NCBI RefSeq assembly: GCF_000021925.1
Contig: NC_011830.1
Coordinates: forward strand, 2,949,001-3,013,000
Length of the DNA stretch: 64,000 bases
Origin: Desulfitobacterium hafniense DCB-2
GTDB taxonomy: Bacteria > Bacillota > Desulfitobacteriia > Desulfitobacteriales > Desulfitobacteriaceae
Direction: 5' to 3'
The notes below the pieces were generated by a model, which was not told where the DNA came from, searched no databases, and saw only the letters and a program-made list of their open reading frames with translations. The translations under genes were made by a program, and so were the position numbers. Numbering within the stretch: position 1 is the first letter of the stretch; each line of letters begins with the position of its first letter. Below, piece by piece: positions 8,703 to 16,016 of the stretch.

Positions 8703-9803
8703 TTATGAATAATTTTCCATGATCGATTTTAAAATAGAACGGCGTTTCTCATCGATAGCCTCAAAATCCATGGCTGGGATATAATATTCTTCAAGTTGAT
8801 CATGGAGGGTTTTGGCCCTTTGCGAGTGGGATTGGGCCCGCAGTATGCTCTCCTCTACCCTGTTCCGGCACGAGTCAATAAAATCCAGGGTGCCGTTGAG
8901 CCCTGCTCTATGGAGCCCACTGTCCAAGTCAAGGGAATGAAGGGTACCGCTGAATTCCGGATGATAGGGATAATGCTCTGAAGAAATAACCAGGGCAGTA
9001 TGCAGCTCAGGGATCAGGAGCAGATCGATCTTATCCGGCTCAAGGGCATTATGATAGATTTCCAGATCATAATTGAGAACTTTAGCCTCCTCGGCCAGGC
9101 GTGCCAAAAGGGTCGATTTTCCCGTTCCCGCCTGCCCCTTTAAGGAGTACAGAGAATCCATGCCTTGAATAAGGCTGTCAATATGTTGGGTTCTGCCTTG
9201 GGGAGTATGAGCCCAGGCAAATAAATGACGGGTTTTGCCGGTGCCTTTGCTTGATGGAGTTTTAAAAAGCTCCTGCTTCGTTTTAAGGTAGATTTGATTG
9301 ATCGTTTGCCAATCCTGATCGGGCTTAATATAGAATTCCCATTCATCCATGGCGTTTTTGGCATCCTTCAGGGCAAAATAAGCGCTTTCAAAGCAGCGGC
9401 TGATCTCCTGACTGCAAACAATAATCTCTTTTTTGTAAGGCCGGATCAAGGATTCATCCCAGTATTCGCCCAGATTAATGATTTCGTCAACCGCACCGGG
9501 GATCTTGGGGTCCACCACATGGGGAGCAGTACCGTCCAGTAAAGCAATCCCCAACTCTGGAATAACAATACCGTCTATGGACTGATTATCGGAGGAACAA
9601 CAATGATACTCCAGATCAAAACCTGCTTTGAGCATTTCTTCCCCAATTTTTTTCATGAAGGTTGATTTCCCCACACCTGGGCCACCCTTGATCACATAGA
9701 TATGCCGGGCGGTAGCGTCCGCCAGGTAATGATAATAGGAGTAAAAACCAAGATAAGTAACACCACCGGGGAACATTTTTCTAATGACTGGATTCTTGGC
9801 CAT
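8703..9803 (-). CDS. ATPase with two tandem P-loop domains (PRK06851-like)
   Basis: The 366-aa protein is made of two similar halves. The first has the P-loop KGGPGVGKST near residue 35, and the second has KGQAGTGKST near residue 210. Each is followed by a similar YDLE/DLEYH strand and an acidic (L)IPEL motif. This internal duplication matches a conserved but uncharacterised Firmicute ATPase family. ATP binding by both halves is likely; the substrate is unknown. The ATG at 9803 follows GGGGAG by 6 nt; an upstream ATG at 9821 overlaps the site. Confidence 0.8.
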   Translation of the reverse strand: MAKNPVIRKMFPGGVTYLGFYSYYHYLADATARHIYVIKGGPGVGKSTFMKKIGEEMLKAGFDLEYHCCSSDNQSIDGIVIPELGIALLDGTAPHVVDPKIPGAVDEIINLGEYWDESLIRPYKKEIIVCSQEISRCFESAYFALKDAKNAMDEWEFYIKPDQDWQTINQIYLKTKQELFKTPSSKGTGKTRHLFAWAHTPQGRTQHIDSLIQGMDSLYSLKGQAGTGKSTLLARLAEEAKVLNYDLEIYHNALEPDKIDLLLIPELHTALVISSEHYPYHPEFSGTLHSLDLDSGLHRAGLNGTLDFIDSCRNRVEESILRAQSHSQRAKTLHDQLEEYYIPAMDFEAIDEKRRSILKSIMENYS

Positions 9804-9891
9804 AAGGACTCCCCTTTCCATGCTTTATTCCTGCAACACTAAGTATATTCAGGAGCAGGGGCAAGAGTGACGAAAATCCCTGTCGAATGAT

Positions 9892-9920
9892 AAAAAAGAG
9901 GGAACAGTTGGACTGTCCCC
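9892..9920 (-). terminator. Terminator after the 41-aa gene
   Basis: A 9-bp stem (9900-9908 with 9912-9920) is followed on the minus strand by TCTTTTTT. The single non-Watson-Crick position is a G-U pair only if the minus strand is transcribed, which supports its assignment to the small gene just upstream. Confidence 0.75.
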
Positions 9921-9927
9921 CCATGGT

Positions 9928-10053
9928 TTACGGATGCCTGTATCCTTTGTAGTCGTAGATGTTCCGCTCTTTTTGCTTATCATACTCCTGATAATGGGGG
10001 TCTCTCACGGTAACAGGAGATTTTGGACGTGAGACTTTTTTATGTTTTCCCAT
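9928..10053 (-). CDS. Small basic/aromatic protein, 41 aa
   Basis: The short frame begins MGKHKKVSRPKSPVTVRD and ends in a tyrosine-rich stretch (NIYDYKGYRHP). AAAGGG lies about 12 nt before the ATG and an intrinsic terminator follows the stop at once, so a real small gene is plausible. I do not recognise the family. The Lys/Arg-rich N terminus may suggest nucleic-acid contact (inference). Confidence 0.5.
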   Translation of the reverse strand: MGKHKKVSRPKSPVTVRDPHYQEYDKQKERNIYDYKGYRHP

Positions 10054-10156
10054 GCCGTAATCAGCCCTTTCTACGCTATAGTTTGAGCACCCATGATTTA
10101 TTCTGAGTTAATTTGCTGATCAATATGCAGTTATCTGAAGTTAAAGATTAATCTCA

Positions 10157-10555
10157 TTAATGATGATGATGGTGATCATGGTCATGACCGTGACCGTGGT
10201 GATCGTGGTCATGACTATGGTTGCAGACAGCATTGGTGGAGACAAAGGTCCCTGCCGCATAGGCTTGAGCTGCTTCCAAAGCCGGGCCATTGGCTCCTCT
10301 TAACACCTCTATTCCGGCATTTTCCAAGCCGGTGATGGCTCCGGGGCCAATCCCGCCACAGATGACAGTTTCCACTCCTTTAGACTTGAGAAGCTGGGCG
10401 ATTCCTTCATGCTGATGTTGGAAATCAGCCGTATCAATCCGTTCCTGACCGGACACCTTACCCTCTTCAATGAGGAAAAGGGTAAAGGCCTGACTGCGGC
10501 CAAAATGAGCATTAACCTTCTCCCCTTCGGTAGGGATGGCAATTTTTTTGTTCAT
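10157..10555 (-). CDS. NifX/NifB-C-type cofactor-binding protein with His-rich tail
   Basis: The 132-aa protein has the dinitrogenase iron-molybdenum cofactor-binding fold (KIAIPTEGEKVNAHFGRSQAF, then ETVICGGIGPGAITGLENAGIEV). Its last about 20 residues are almost only His, Asp and Gly, a likely metal-binding tail for Ni, Co or Zn. No nif structural genes are nearby, so a role in Fe-S or metal cofactor handling rather than nitrogen fixation is more likely. An AGGCAGG-like site precedes the ATG. Confidence 0.88.
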   Translation of the reverse strand: MNKKIAIPTEGEKVNAHFGRSQAFTLFLIEEGKVSGQERIDTADFQHQHEGIAQLLKSKGVETVICGGIGPGAITGLENAGIEVLRGANGPALEAAQAYAAGTFVSTNAVCNHSHDHDHHGHGHDHDHHHHH

Positions 10556-10719
10556 GAAATTCTACCTGCCTTTCCATATGTATATGTGAGATAACCCCTC
10601 AATAGTTTAAGCGTTTCAGAGTACCAGAGGATGTCAAGCTTATCCTAACTCCCCTATTTATAATTGTCAATCTTTGATAAAGCGTGTAAAATTCTAGTAA
10701 AGTCTGGAAGGGAGGATTC

Positions 10720-11601
10720 ATGATGTGGGAATCTCCTCGGGAATTAATGAATGCTTTGGAACAGGAAGGTTATATCCTTGATCAGGATAAAGGGACCACT
10801 TTATTTTTGGCCCTGGCCCTTCACAAGCCCTGTCTTATTGAAGGACCGGCGGGAGTCGGCAAAACTCAGCTGGCCCTGGCTCTGGCCCGCAGCACCGGCC
10901 GCAGACTGATTCGCCTCCAGTGCTATGAAGGGCTGGATTTAAATAAAGCCCTTTATGAATGGGATTATGCCAAACAATTACTGCGTCTGCAGGTGGGAAT
11001 CTCCGGCTGGGAAGAGATTAAGGAGAATATTTATGGACCGGAGTTTTTATTGGCCAGGCCTTTGCTGCAAACTGTGCTTGCGGAAGAGCCCGTTATTCTT
11101 TTAATTGATGAACTGGACAAAAGCGATGAAGAATTTGAAAGCTTTTTGCTGGAGCTGCTTGCCGAATTTCAAGTCACCATTCCGGAAGTAGGAACCTTTA
11201 AAGCCCAAAATTCTCCTATCGTCCTTTTAACCAGCAACAACACCCGGGATCTTTCCGAAGCCTTAAGAAGACGGTGTGTTCATCTGCTCTTAGCTTATCC
11301 CGATGTGGAACAGGAAATGAGGATTCTTGCCCAACGGTGTCCGGAAGTTGCCGCAGCCTTAATTCAGGATGTCTGTGAATTTGTGGCCAAAATCCGCAAG
11401 ATCCCTTTGCGCAAATTGCCCAGTGTCTCCGAAAGCATGGACTTTGCCCGGGCTCTCCATATTCTGCGCCAGGACTCCCTCGATATGCAGCAATTGGAAG
11501 GTACCCTATCCATACTTTTAAAATATCCCAGTGATTTGGCAAAACTTGAGGATCGTTTAAAAGCCTGGCAGCAGGAAGCTGCCAGAAGAACTCAGGCTTA
11601 A
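10720..11601 (+). CDS. MoxR-family AAA+ ATPase (CoxD-like)
   Basis: The 293-aa protein has Walker A GPAGVGKTQ near residue 42, Walker B ILLIDELDKSD near 125, sensor LLTSNNTRDL and an arginine-finger region ALRRRCVHL, the standard MoxR layout. GGAGG precedes two in-frame ATGs (10720 and 10723). It is followed after 14 bp by a VWA/CoxE-like gene. Such pairs act as chaperone complexes that insert metals or mature enzymes, for example in CO dehydrogenase (Mo-type) maturation. The client here is unknown. Confidence 0.92.
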   Translation: MMWESPRELMNALEQEGYILDQDKGTTLFLALALHKPCLIEGPAGVGKTQLALALARSTGRRLIRLQCYEGLDLNKALYEWDYAKQLLRLQVGISGWEEIKENIYGPEFLLARPLLQTVLAEEPVILLIDELDKSDEEFESFLLELLAEFQVTIPEVGTFKAQNSPIVLLTSNNTRDLSEALRRRCVHLLLAYPDVEQEMRILAQRCPEVAAALIQDVCEFVAKIRKIPLRKLPSVSESMDFARALHILRQDSLDMQQLEGTLSILLKYPSDLAKLEDRLKAWQQEAARRTQA

Positions 11602-11615
11602 GGCGGGGTGCAGCC

Positions 11616-13022
11616 ATGAAAGAATTAACGATCAACGGCTGGCAGCTGCTGAAGCTTATCTCGGCACTGCGTTCGGTGGGCATCCATATCACCCTGGATG
11701 AGATTCAGGATGCTTTAAAGGCCTTAACCCGGTACCCGGACCTGGCGCCTAAGCTCGTGCTTAAATCTCTCTTCATCCATCGCCAGGAGGATCAGCAGCT
11801 TTTTGACATGGTCTATGAACTCCTGGCCCCAGCTCCATCCTCTCCGGATTCAGAGCCTACCGCTCCTGGGCAATGTACAGGCTCAGACCAAGGGGAGGCT
11901 GGGGATGGCTCCCACCAGGGCATCGGTACCGGGCAAGGAGGAATCACCCTGCACCTTAAATCAGCGGGAGAGTCCTCTCCAGCCCGGTCCATTTCCTTTC
12001 AAATGCCGGATCTCCACTATTTGATGGGACTTAAGGGGTTCCCCAGTACCATCGAGGAAGAAGAAACTAAGGAATTTGATTTGGGAAAGCAGGCCAGATT
12101 CATCCTGGGACAGTCAGGGTTTCTGACTTGGTCCAATTCTTTGGAGCTGGCTAGAGAGCGGGGGGAAGTCCCGGAAGACCAGTGGCAGAAATTCGAAGCT
12201 TATCAGGACTTCTGGCAGCGCCGGATTCACCAGGTCCTTTGGCAGGAACGTTTATCCGAGCAGAATCGCTGGGACAGCTTCCGTGAAATAAATTGGCGCT
12301 TTAAGCCCCTGAATTCATTTACCGCCGCTGAAGAAGGGATGGTCCAGCAAGCCCTCCGGCAAATGGGCAACCAATTGGCCGTTCACCGGGGCTTGCGGAA
12401 AAAAAAGGCCTCCCGGGGCAGGCTGCGCCTCTCCTCTTTGCTCCAAGAAATGGTGCGGGGGAATGGCGCTGTCTTTCGCTTCGAGTATGAAACTCCCGCC
12501 TTAAAGCATCCCGAGCTCATTGTCTTATGCGATGTATCCAACTCTGTGGCTCCCTTCTCTCAATTCCTTCTCTACTTATGCCAACGTATGAAATCCCGCT
12601 TTCGTAAAGTGCGGCTTTACCTTTTCATCGATGGCATCTGGGATATCACCCATGAAGAATGGCTGGCAAGCGGCGACTCCATGGCCGAGATCCGTTCCTG
12701 GGGCCGTAAGCATTCTTCCGGCTTTACCGATTATGGCAAGGTATTTAAAGACTTTGCCCGGGATGTCCTGCCTTCACTTTCTACCCGGGGAACCCTGTTG
12801 ATTATGGGAGATGGCCGCAACAATTTCCGCCCTGCCCAAGCAGACTATCTGCAGGAGATCCAAGGGAAGATTAAGCATGTCTTCTGGCTGAACCCCTTGG
12901 CTGAAAAGGATTGGACTTTGCCGGACAATCTTATGGACGAGTACAGAAACTATTGCACCCGGGTTTTTCCCTGCCGGAACCTCAGTGATCTATGGCAGAT
13001 CTCTAAAAAAGTCTTCTCCTGA
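11616..13022 (+). CDS. VWA-domain protein, CoxE-like
   Basis: The 468-aa protein carries a C-terminal von Willebrand A domain with the MIDAS motif DVSNS near residue 308, followed by a conserved Thr/Asp region (GFTDYGKVF, IMGDGRNN). The N-terminal half is variable and contains a Gly/Ser-rich linker around residues 80-115. It forms an operon with the MoxR ATPase just upstream. The pair resembles CoxD/CoxE. A MoeA-like gene faces it downstream, which would fit a molybdoenzyme-linked role, but this is inference. Confidence 0.9.
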   Translation: MKELTINGWQLLKLISALRSVGIHITLDEIQDALKALTRYPDLAPKLVLKSLFIHRQEDQQLFDMVYELLAPAPSSPDSEPTAPGQCTGSDQGEAGDGSHQGIGTGQGGITLHLKSAGESSPARSISFQMPDLHYLMGLKGFPSTIEEEETKEFDLGKQARFILGQSGFLTWSNSLELARERGEVPEDQWQKFEAYQDFWQRRIHQVLWQERLSEQNRWDSFREINWRFKPLNSFTAAEEGMVQQALRQMGNQLAVHRGLRKKKASRGRLRLSSLLQEMVRGNGAVFRFEYETPALKHPELIVLCDVSNSVAPFSQFLLYLCQRMKSRFRKVRLYLFIDGIWDITHEEWLASGDSMAEIRSWGRKHSSGFTDYGKVFKDFARDVLPSLSTRGTLLIMGDGRNNFRPAQADYLQEIQGKIKHVFWLNPLAEKDWTLPDNLMDEYRNYCTRVFPCRNLSDLWQISKKVFS

Positions 13023-13055
13023 AGAAGCGGCGCCAGCTCTTTTATCAACGGTCCA

Positions 13056-13099
13056 TTGCTCAGCCAAATTGCCAACAGGTTGGTAATTTGGCTGAGCAA
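13056..13099 (+). terminator. Long hairpin after the moxR-VWA operon
   Basis: A nearly perfect 21-bp stem (13056-13076 with 13079-13099) has a 2-nt loop. One position is G-U if the plus strand is the RNA and A-C if the minus strand is. No T-run follows, so it may block exonucleases or act with the downstream T-rich hairpin at 13188-13257. Confidence 0.5.
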
Positions 13100-13103
13100 A
13101 GGT

Positions 13104-13166
13104 TGTAAAAAAGGGAGCCTCGCCAACTGCTTTAAATTACCTAAAGCCGTTGGGCGAGGCTCCCTT
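13104..13166 (-). terminator. Terminator of the MoeA-like gene
   Basis: The 14-bp stem AAGGGAGCCTCGCC/GGCGAGGCTCCCTT extends inward with further pairs. On the minus strand it ends in CCCTTTTTTAC, a clear intrinsic terminator about 100 bp past the stop of the MoeA-like gene. Confidence 0.85.
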
Positions 13167-13187
13167 ACCTTGCACTATCAGAAAGTA

Positions 13188-13257
13188 TAAGGGCAACCAG
13201 CGACTTCGCCTCCTTCGTAAGTATGCGTTTAAGGCACGGCGAAGCCGGGTTTTTTTT
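13188..13257 (+). repeat. Dispersed about 70-bp repeat/terminator, copy 1
   Basis: It starts AAGGGCAACCA, then CGACTTCGCC, a 27-nt loop, and GGCGAAGCCGGG followed by eight T. The same arrangement occurs on the minus strand at 35984-36054. The arms CTTCGCC/GGCGAAG and the T-run make it look like a terminator for the plus-strand moxR operon, but the conserved AAGGGCAACCA upstream of the stem is not explained by termination. Confidence 0.65.
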
Positions 13258-13262
13258 AACGC

Positions 13263-14285
13263 TTATTTGCCGAAGGGACAGTGAGGATAGGTACATTCCG
13301 GACACTCCAGGCACAAGCCGCCATGACCGTATTTGGCAATTTCCAGGCGGGTAAGCCGCTCACCGGCCAGAATGCGGGTGGCCACCAGGTCAAAGACCGT
13401 TTTTCTTGAGTACATGACACATCCGGGCAATCCCAGAATCGGGATATCATCCAGGTAAGCCAGCAACAGCATGGCTCCGGGAAGAACAGGAGTGCCATAA
13501 GTGATCAACTCTCCCCCCAGACCTTTGATGGCTGTAGGGGTTAAATCATCGGGATCCACGGACATGCCGCCGGTGACCAGGACCATTTCCGCGCCTTGTT
13601 CGATATGCTCGCGGATGCGTTCCTGAATCATCTCCACATCATCGTCGGCGAAGGTTTGCCCCAGCAGGACAGAACCCCATTCAGCCACTTTTCTTTGCAG
13701 AACCGGTCCGAATTTATCCTGGATACGGCCATGGTATACTTCACTTCCCGTGGTCACCACCCCAACCTTTTTGGATTGCAGGGGGCGGATTTGCAGAATG
13801 GGTTCCTCGAAGCGGCGGGCGATTCCTTCCGCTTCGATCACGACATTTTCATCAATCATCAAAGGAACCACTCTGGTCCCGGCTATCTTCTGCCCTTTCT
13901 TCACCGGGCGGTGATTATGAAGGGTGGCAAGAATAATATATTCCAAAGAATTAAGGGCGTAGATCCCTTCTTCCGAAGCATAGATTAAACCATCCTCTTC
14001 AGCAATCAGATTGACCTTTCCCTCTTTCGTTTCACTGAAAGAAAGCCCCGGACCGGCCACAGCCTTGGCCAGGCGCTCCGCCGCTTCATCTTCGTGAATA
14101 AGACCCGGAGTCTGATCCCAGACAAAAATATGCTCTTTTCCCATACTAAGCAGGGTGGGAATATCCTCTTCTTTGATCACATGACCCTTTCTAAAGCGGG
14201 CGTCTTTTGTTTTTCCTGGAATAATTTGTGTCAGATCGTGCATAAGCACCGATCCAATCGCATCCTGTACTTTAATCTTCTGCAT
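13263..14285 (-). CDS. MoeA/MogA-like molybdopterin-binding protein with Cys-rich tail
   Basis: The 340-aa protein contains a MoCF-biosynthesis domain (VGVVTTGSEVYHGRI, then MVLVTGGMSVDPDDLTP and PVLPGAMLLLAYL) in the C-terminal two thirds. The end is unusual: CLECPECTYPHCPFGK gives four cysteines in a metal-binding pattern. It probably binds molybdopterin or a related cofactor; whether it inserts Mo is unproven. AAAGGAGG precedes the ATG, and a palindrome lies 54 bp upstream. It converges on the moxR-VWA operon. Confidence 0.85.
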   Translation of the reverse strand: MQKIKVQDAIGSVLMHDLTQIIPGKTKDARFRKGHVIKEEDIPTLLSMGKEHIFVWDQTPGLIHEDEAAERLAKAVAGPGLSFSETKEGKVNLIAEEDGLIYASEEGIYALNSLEYIILATLHNHRPVKKGQKIAGTRVVPLMIDENVVIEAEGIARRFEEPILQIRPLQSKKVGVVTTGSEVYHGRIQDKFGPVLQRKVAEWGSVLLGQTFADDDVEMIQERIREHIEQGAEMVLVTGGMSVDPDDLTPTAIKGLGGELITYGTPVLPGAMLLLAYLDDIPILGLPGCVMYSRKTVFDLVATRILAGERLTRLEIAKYGHGGLCLECPECTYPHCPFGK

Positions 14286-14338
14286 AGGGGTTCCTCCTTT
14301 TCTTTACGGAAGGCATGTTCATTTCTAAGCATACCCTG

Positions 14339-14358
14339 GTTTCAGATATTTCTGAAAC
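14339..14358. promoter_or_regulatory. 20-bp palindrome upstream of the MoeA-like gene
   Basis: GTTTCAGA at 14339-14346 and TCTGAAAC at 14351-14358 form a perfect dyad with a 4-bp centre, in the 281-bp divergent gap between the MoeA-like gene and a Crp/Fnr-type regulator. Its length and symmetry fit an operator for a dimeric regulator. Which one is not known. The rest of the gap is AT-rich, with no other clear element. Confidence 0.4.
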
Positions 14359-14566
14359 GGCCAAAATTCCGTAGATAGCGTCAGACTTGCTTCAGTCAGT
14401 AGGAAATATGGCTCGGCCATTCCCTATTATAAACCATAAGCAGCAATCAGGGAATGTCTCACTGCTCAAGAAAATAGTTTTTTCTACTTTTAAAGGGTTT
14501 CTGCCAAGGAATAGAGAATTTTCTTCATAATAAACTTCTATGATAGTTTATGAGAGGAAGAGAAGT

Positions 14567-15271
14567 ATGGCTAGTAATATCACCGGGTTTGAACTATTTA
14601 AAAGCAATCCTAACTGGCAGGAACTGCCCGATTCATTTTGGGAGTTTTGTTCTGCTCATGGACGGGTTCGCCATTATGCAGCAAAGCAATTCCTTTTCTT
14701 TTTCGGAGAAGAAAGCAACTCAGTTTATTTTTTGCTCAAAGGCCGCATTCAAATCCTGCTTATGAGTGAATTTACCGAAAAAATTTTCCGGATTCTGCAG
14801 CCGCCCGCATTTTTTCCGGAAGTTGTTTTAGATAGTAAAACTTATCCTTATGCAGCCCTCACTGCTGAAGCCTCCGATGTTTTCGTTTTGGATCGCAAAG
14901 CACTGGTCCAGTATTTTAAGGAAAATCCTTCCACCCTTCTGCCTTTTTATCAAAACATGGCTTTGGATCTCCGCAGAGCCTACCGGCAAATCAAAAACAT
15001 CGCTCTGGGGGATGCTCGTTCCCGGCTGGGGGCCAAACTCTTTGCCCTGGCTCATGTCCACGGCCAGGAGACCCCTGAGGGAATTCTGATCACTGTTCCT
15101 CTGACCGCTACCGAGCTGGCGGGAATGTGCAGCTTAGCGCGGGAATCCGTGAGCCGCATCTTAAGCGAATTGCGGGATTTAGGAATACTTAAAATGGAGA
15201 AAAAACAAATCACCATCAGCGATTTAGAGCAACTGAGGAGCTGGATTCACGAACGCCAAAACTCTTTGTAA
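14567..15271 (+). CDS. Crp/Fnr-family transcription regulator
   Basis: The 234-aa protein has an N-terminal cyclic-nucleotide-type beta barrel (about residues 25-130, SNSVYFLLKGRIQILLMS), a dimer helix, and a winged helix near 165-215 with LTATELAGMCSLARESVSRILSEL. It lacks the N-terminal Cys cluster of FNR, so it does not sense oxygen by a 4Fe-4S cluster of that type. Desulfitobacteria carry many such paralogs (CprK type), but the effector here is unknown. The ATG at 14567 is preferred for its GAGG spacing. It converges on the Fe-S protein gene. Confidence 0.9.
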   Translation: MASNITGFELFKSNPNWQELPDSFWEFCSAHGRVRHYAAKQFLFFFGEESNSVYFLLKGRIQILLMSEFTEKIFRILQPPAFFPEVVLDSKTYPYAALTAEASDVFVLDRKALVQYFKENPSTLLPFYQNMALDLRRAYRQIKNIALGDARSRLGAKLFALAHVHGQETPEGILITVPLTATELAGMCSLARESVSRILSELRDLGILKMEKKQITISDLEQLRSWIHERQNSL

Positions 15272-15275
15272 AACC

Positions 15276-15872
15276 TTACAGGTGCGGTCGGCGGTCCAGA
15301 AAATGAGTAAGCCTTTCCTGAGGCAGGCCATTGTCTATATAGTCTTCAAGGATGCGGCCAATGATCCGGGGAAGTTCAGAAGTCTGGAGCTTTTCCCTGG
15401 ACAATCGCGCCAATTGGGGATGCCTTCCCAGGCGTCCGCCGAGATGAAGAGTCCATCCCGATTCCCCGGGGAGGATTTTATCTGTGGGGCAGGAACGGAC
15501 ACAATCCCCGCAGCCAATGCACTTCGTCGGCTCAAATTCCAGCTCTCCCTGCCAGGATAAGGCACCTTCCTGACAAGAACGGCAGCAGGCCTGGCAGCCC
15601 GTACACCCCGCCTCCGTAAGCTTAGGCATAAGAAAACCGGTCAGACCGATATCTTTGATTTGGGGCTGGGAACAAGCGTTAGGACAACCGGCTATGCTGA
15701 TCTTCGGTAAATGATGATAATGAATCACCGGAAACTTTTGCTTCAAATGGGATAATAAATCCAGATTCTTGAGCATCTGCTCTAACTGTTGGTGTAATAA
15801 AGACCAGTCCTGAGCAGATTTACCGCAGTTTCTCCGGCAGTGCTCCAGGACAAAGCCAGGATGATCGATCAT
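15276..15872 (-). CDS. Sulfite/nitrite-reductase-like Fe-S protein with 2[4Fe-4S] ferredoxin domain
   Basis: The 198-aa protein has the siroheme-reductase half-motif AGCPNACSQPQIKDIG near residue 60 and an upstream CRRNC pair. These are followed by two ferredoxin clusters, CTGCQACCRSCQEG and CIGCGDCVRSCPTD. It resembles the C-terminal part of AsrC/DsrA-type subunits but lacks the N-terminal reductase half, and CRRNC is not the usual CX5C. A complete reductase is therefore unlikely; electron transfer or siroheme binding is possible. The ATG at 15872 follows GGAGGAGG. Confidence 0.75.
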   Translation of the reverse strand: MIDHPGFVLEHCRRNCGKSAQDWSLLHQQLEQMLKNLDLLSHLKQKFPVIHYHHLPKISIAGCPNACSQPQIKDIGLTGFLMPKLTEAGCTGCQACCRSCQEGALSWQGELEFEPTKCIGCGDCVRSCPTDKILPGESGWTLHLGGRLGRHPQLARLSREKLQTSELPRIIGRILEDYIDNGLPQERLTHFLDRRPHL

Positions 15873-15970
15873 TATGCCTCCTCCATTGCTCATCATTTGA
15901 ACTTATTGTACCATCCCCAGACTCTGGTGTTGTGTTTTGGGTCACACTTCTCAAGTTCACAGCGGCAAAT

Positions 15971-15997
15971 AAAAAGCATAGCCATTTGACTATGCTT
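15971..15997 (-). terminator. Terminator after the EamA transporter gene
   Basis: AAGCATAG and CTATGCTT form an 8-bp stem; on the minus strand it ends in CTTTTTATT. It lies about 20 bp past the transporter stop codon. Confidence 0.8.
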
Positions 15998-16016
15998 AAA
16001 ATGTCATTTGGGGTTG

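Noticed and set aside
11216..11692. Minus-strand frame of 158 codons opposite the MoxR gene
   Set aside because: It overlaps the conserved AAA+ sensor and lid region and has no ribosome-binding site.
13188..13257. Cyclic-di-GMP (GEMM-I) riboswitch, because of AGGGCAACC
   Set aside because: Only a short stretch resembles the consensus. The paired GACGCAAAG-type segment and tetraloop receptor are missing, and in this copy there is no downstream gene on the same strand.
14339..14358. CprK-type dehalobox
   Set aside because: The palindrome GTTTCAGA-N4-TCTGAAAC does not match the TTAAT-N4-ATTAA consensus, so it was listed only as an unassigned dyad.
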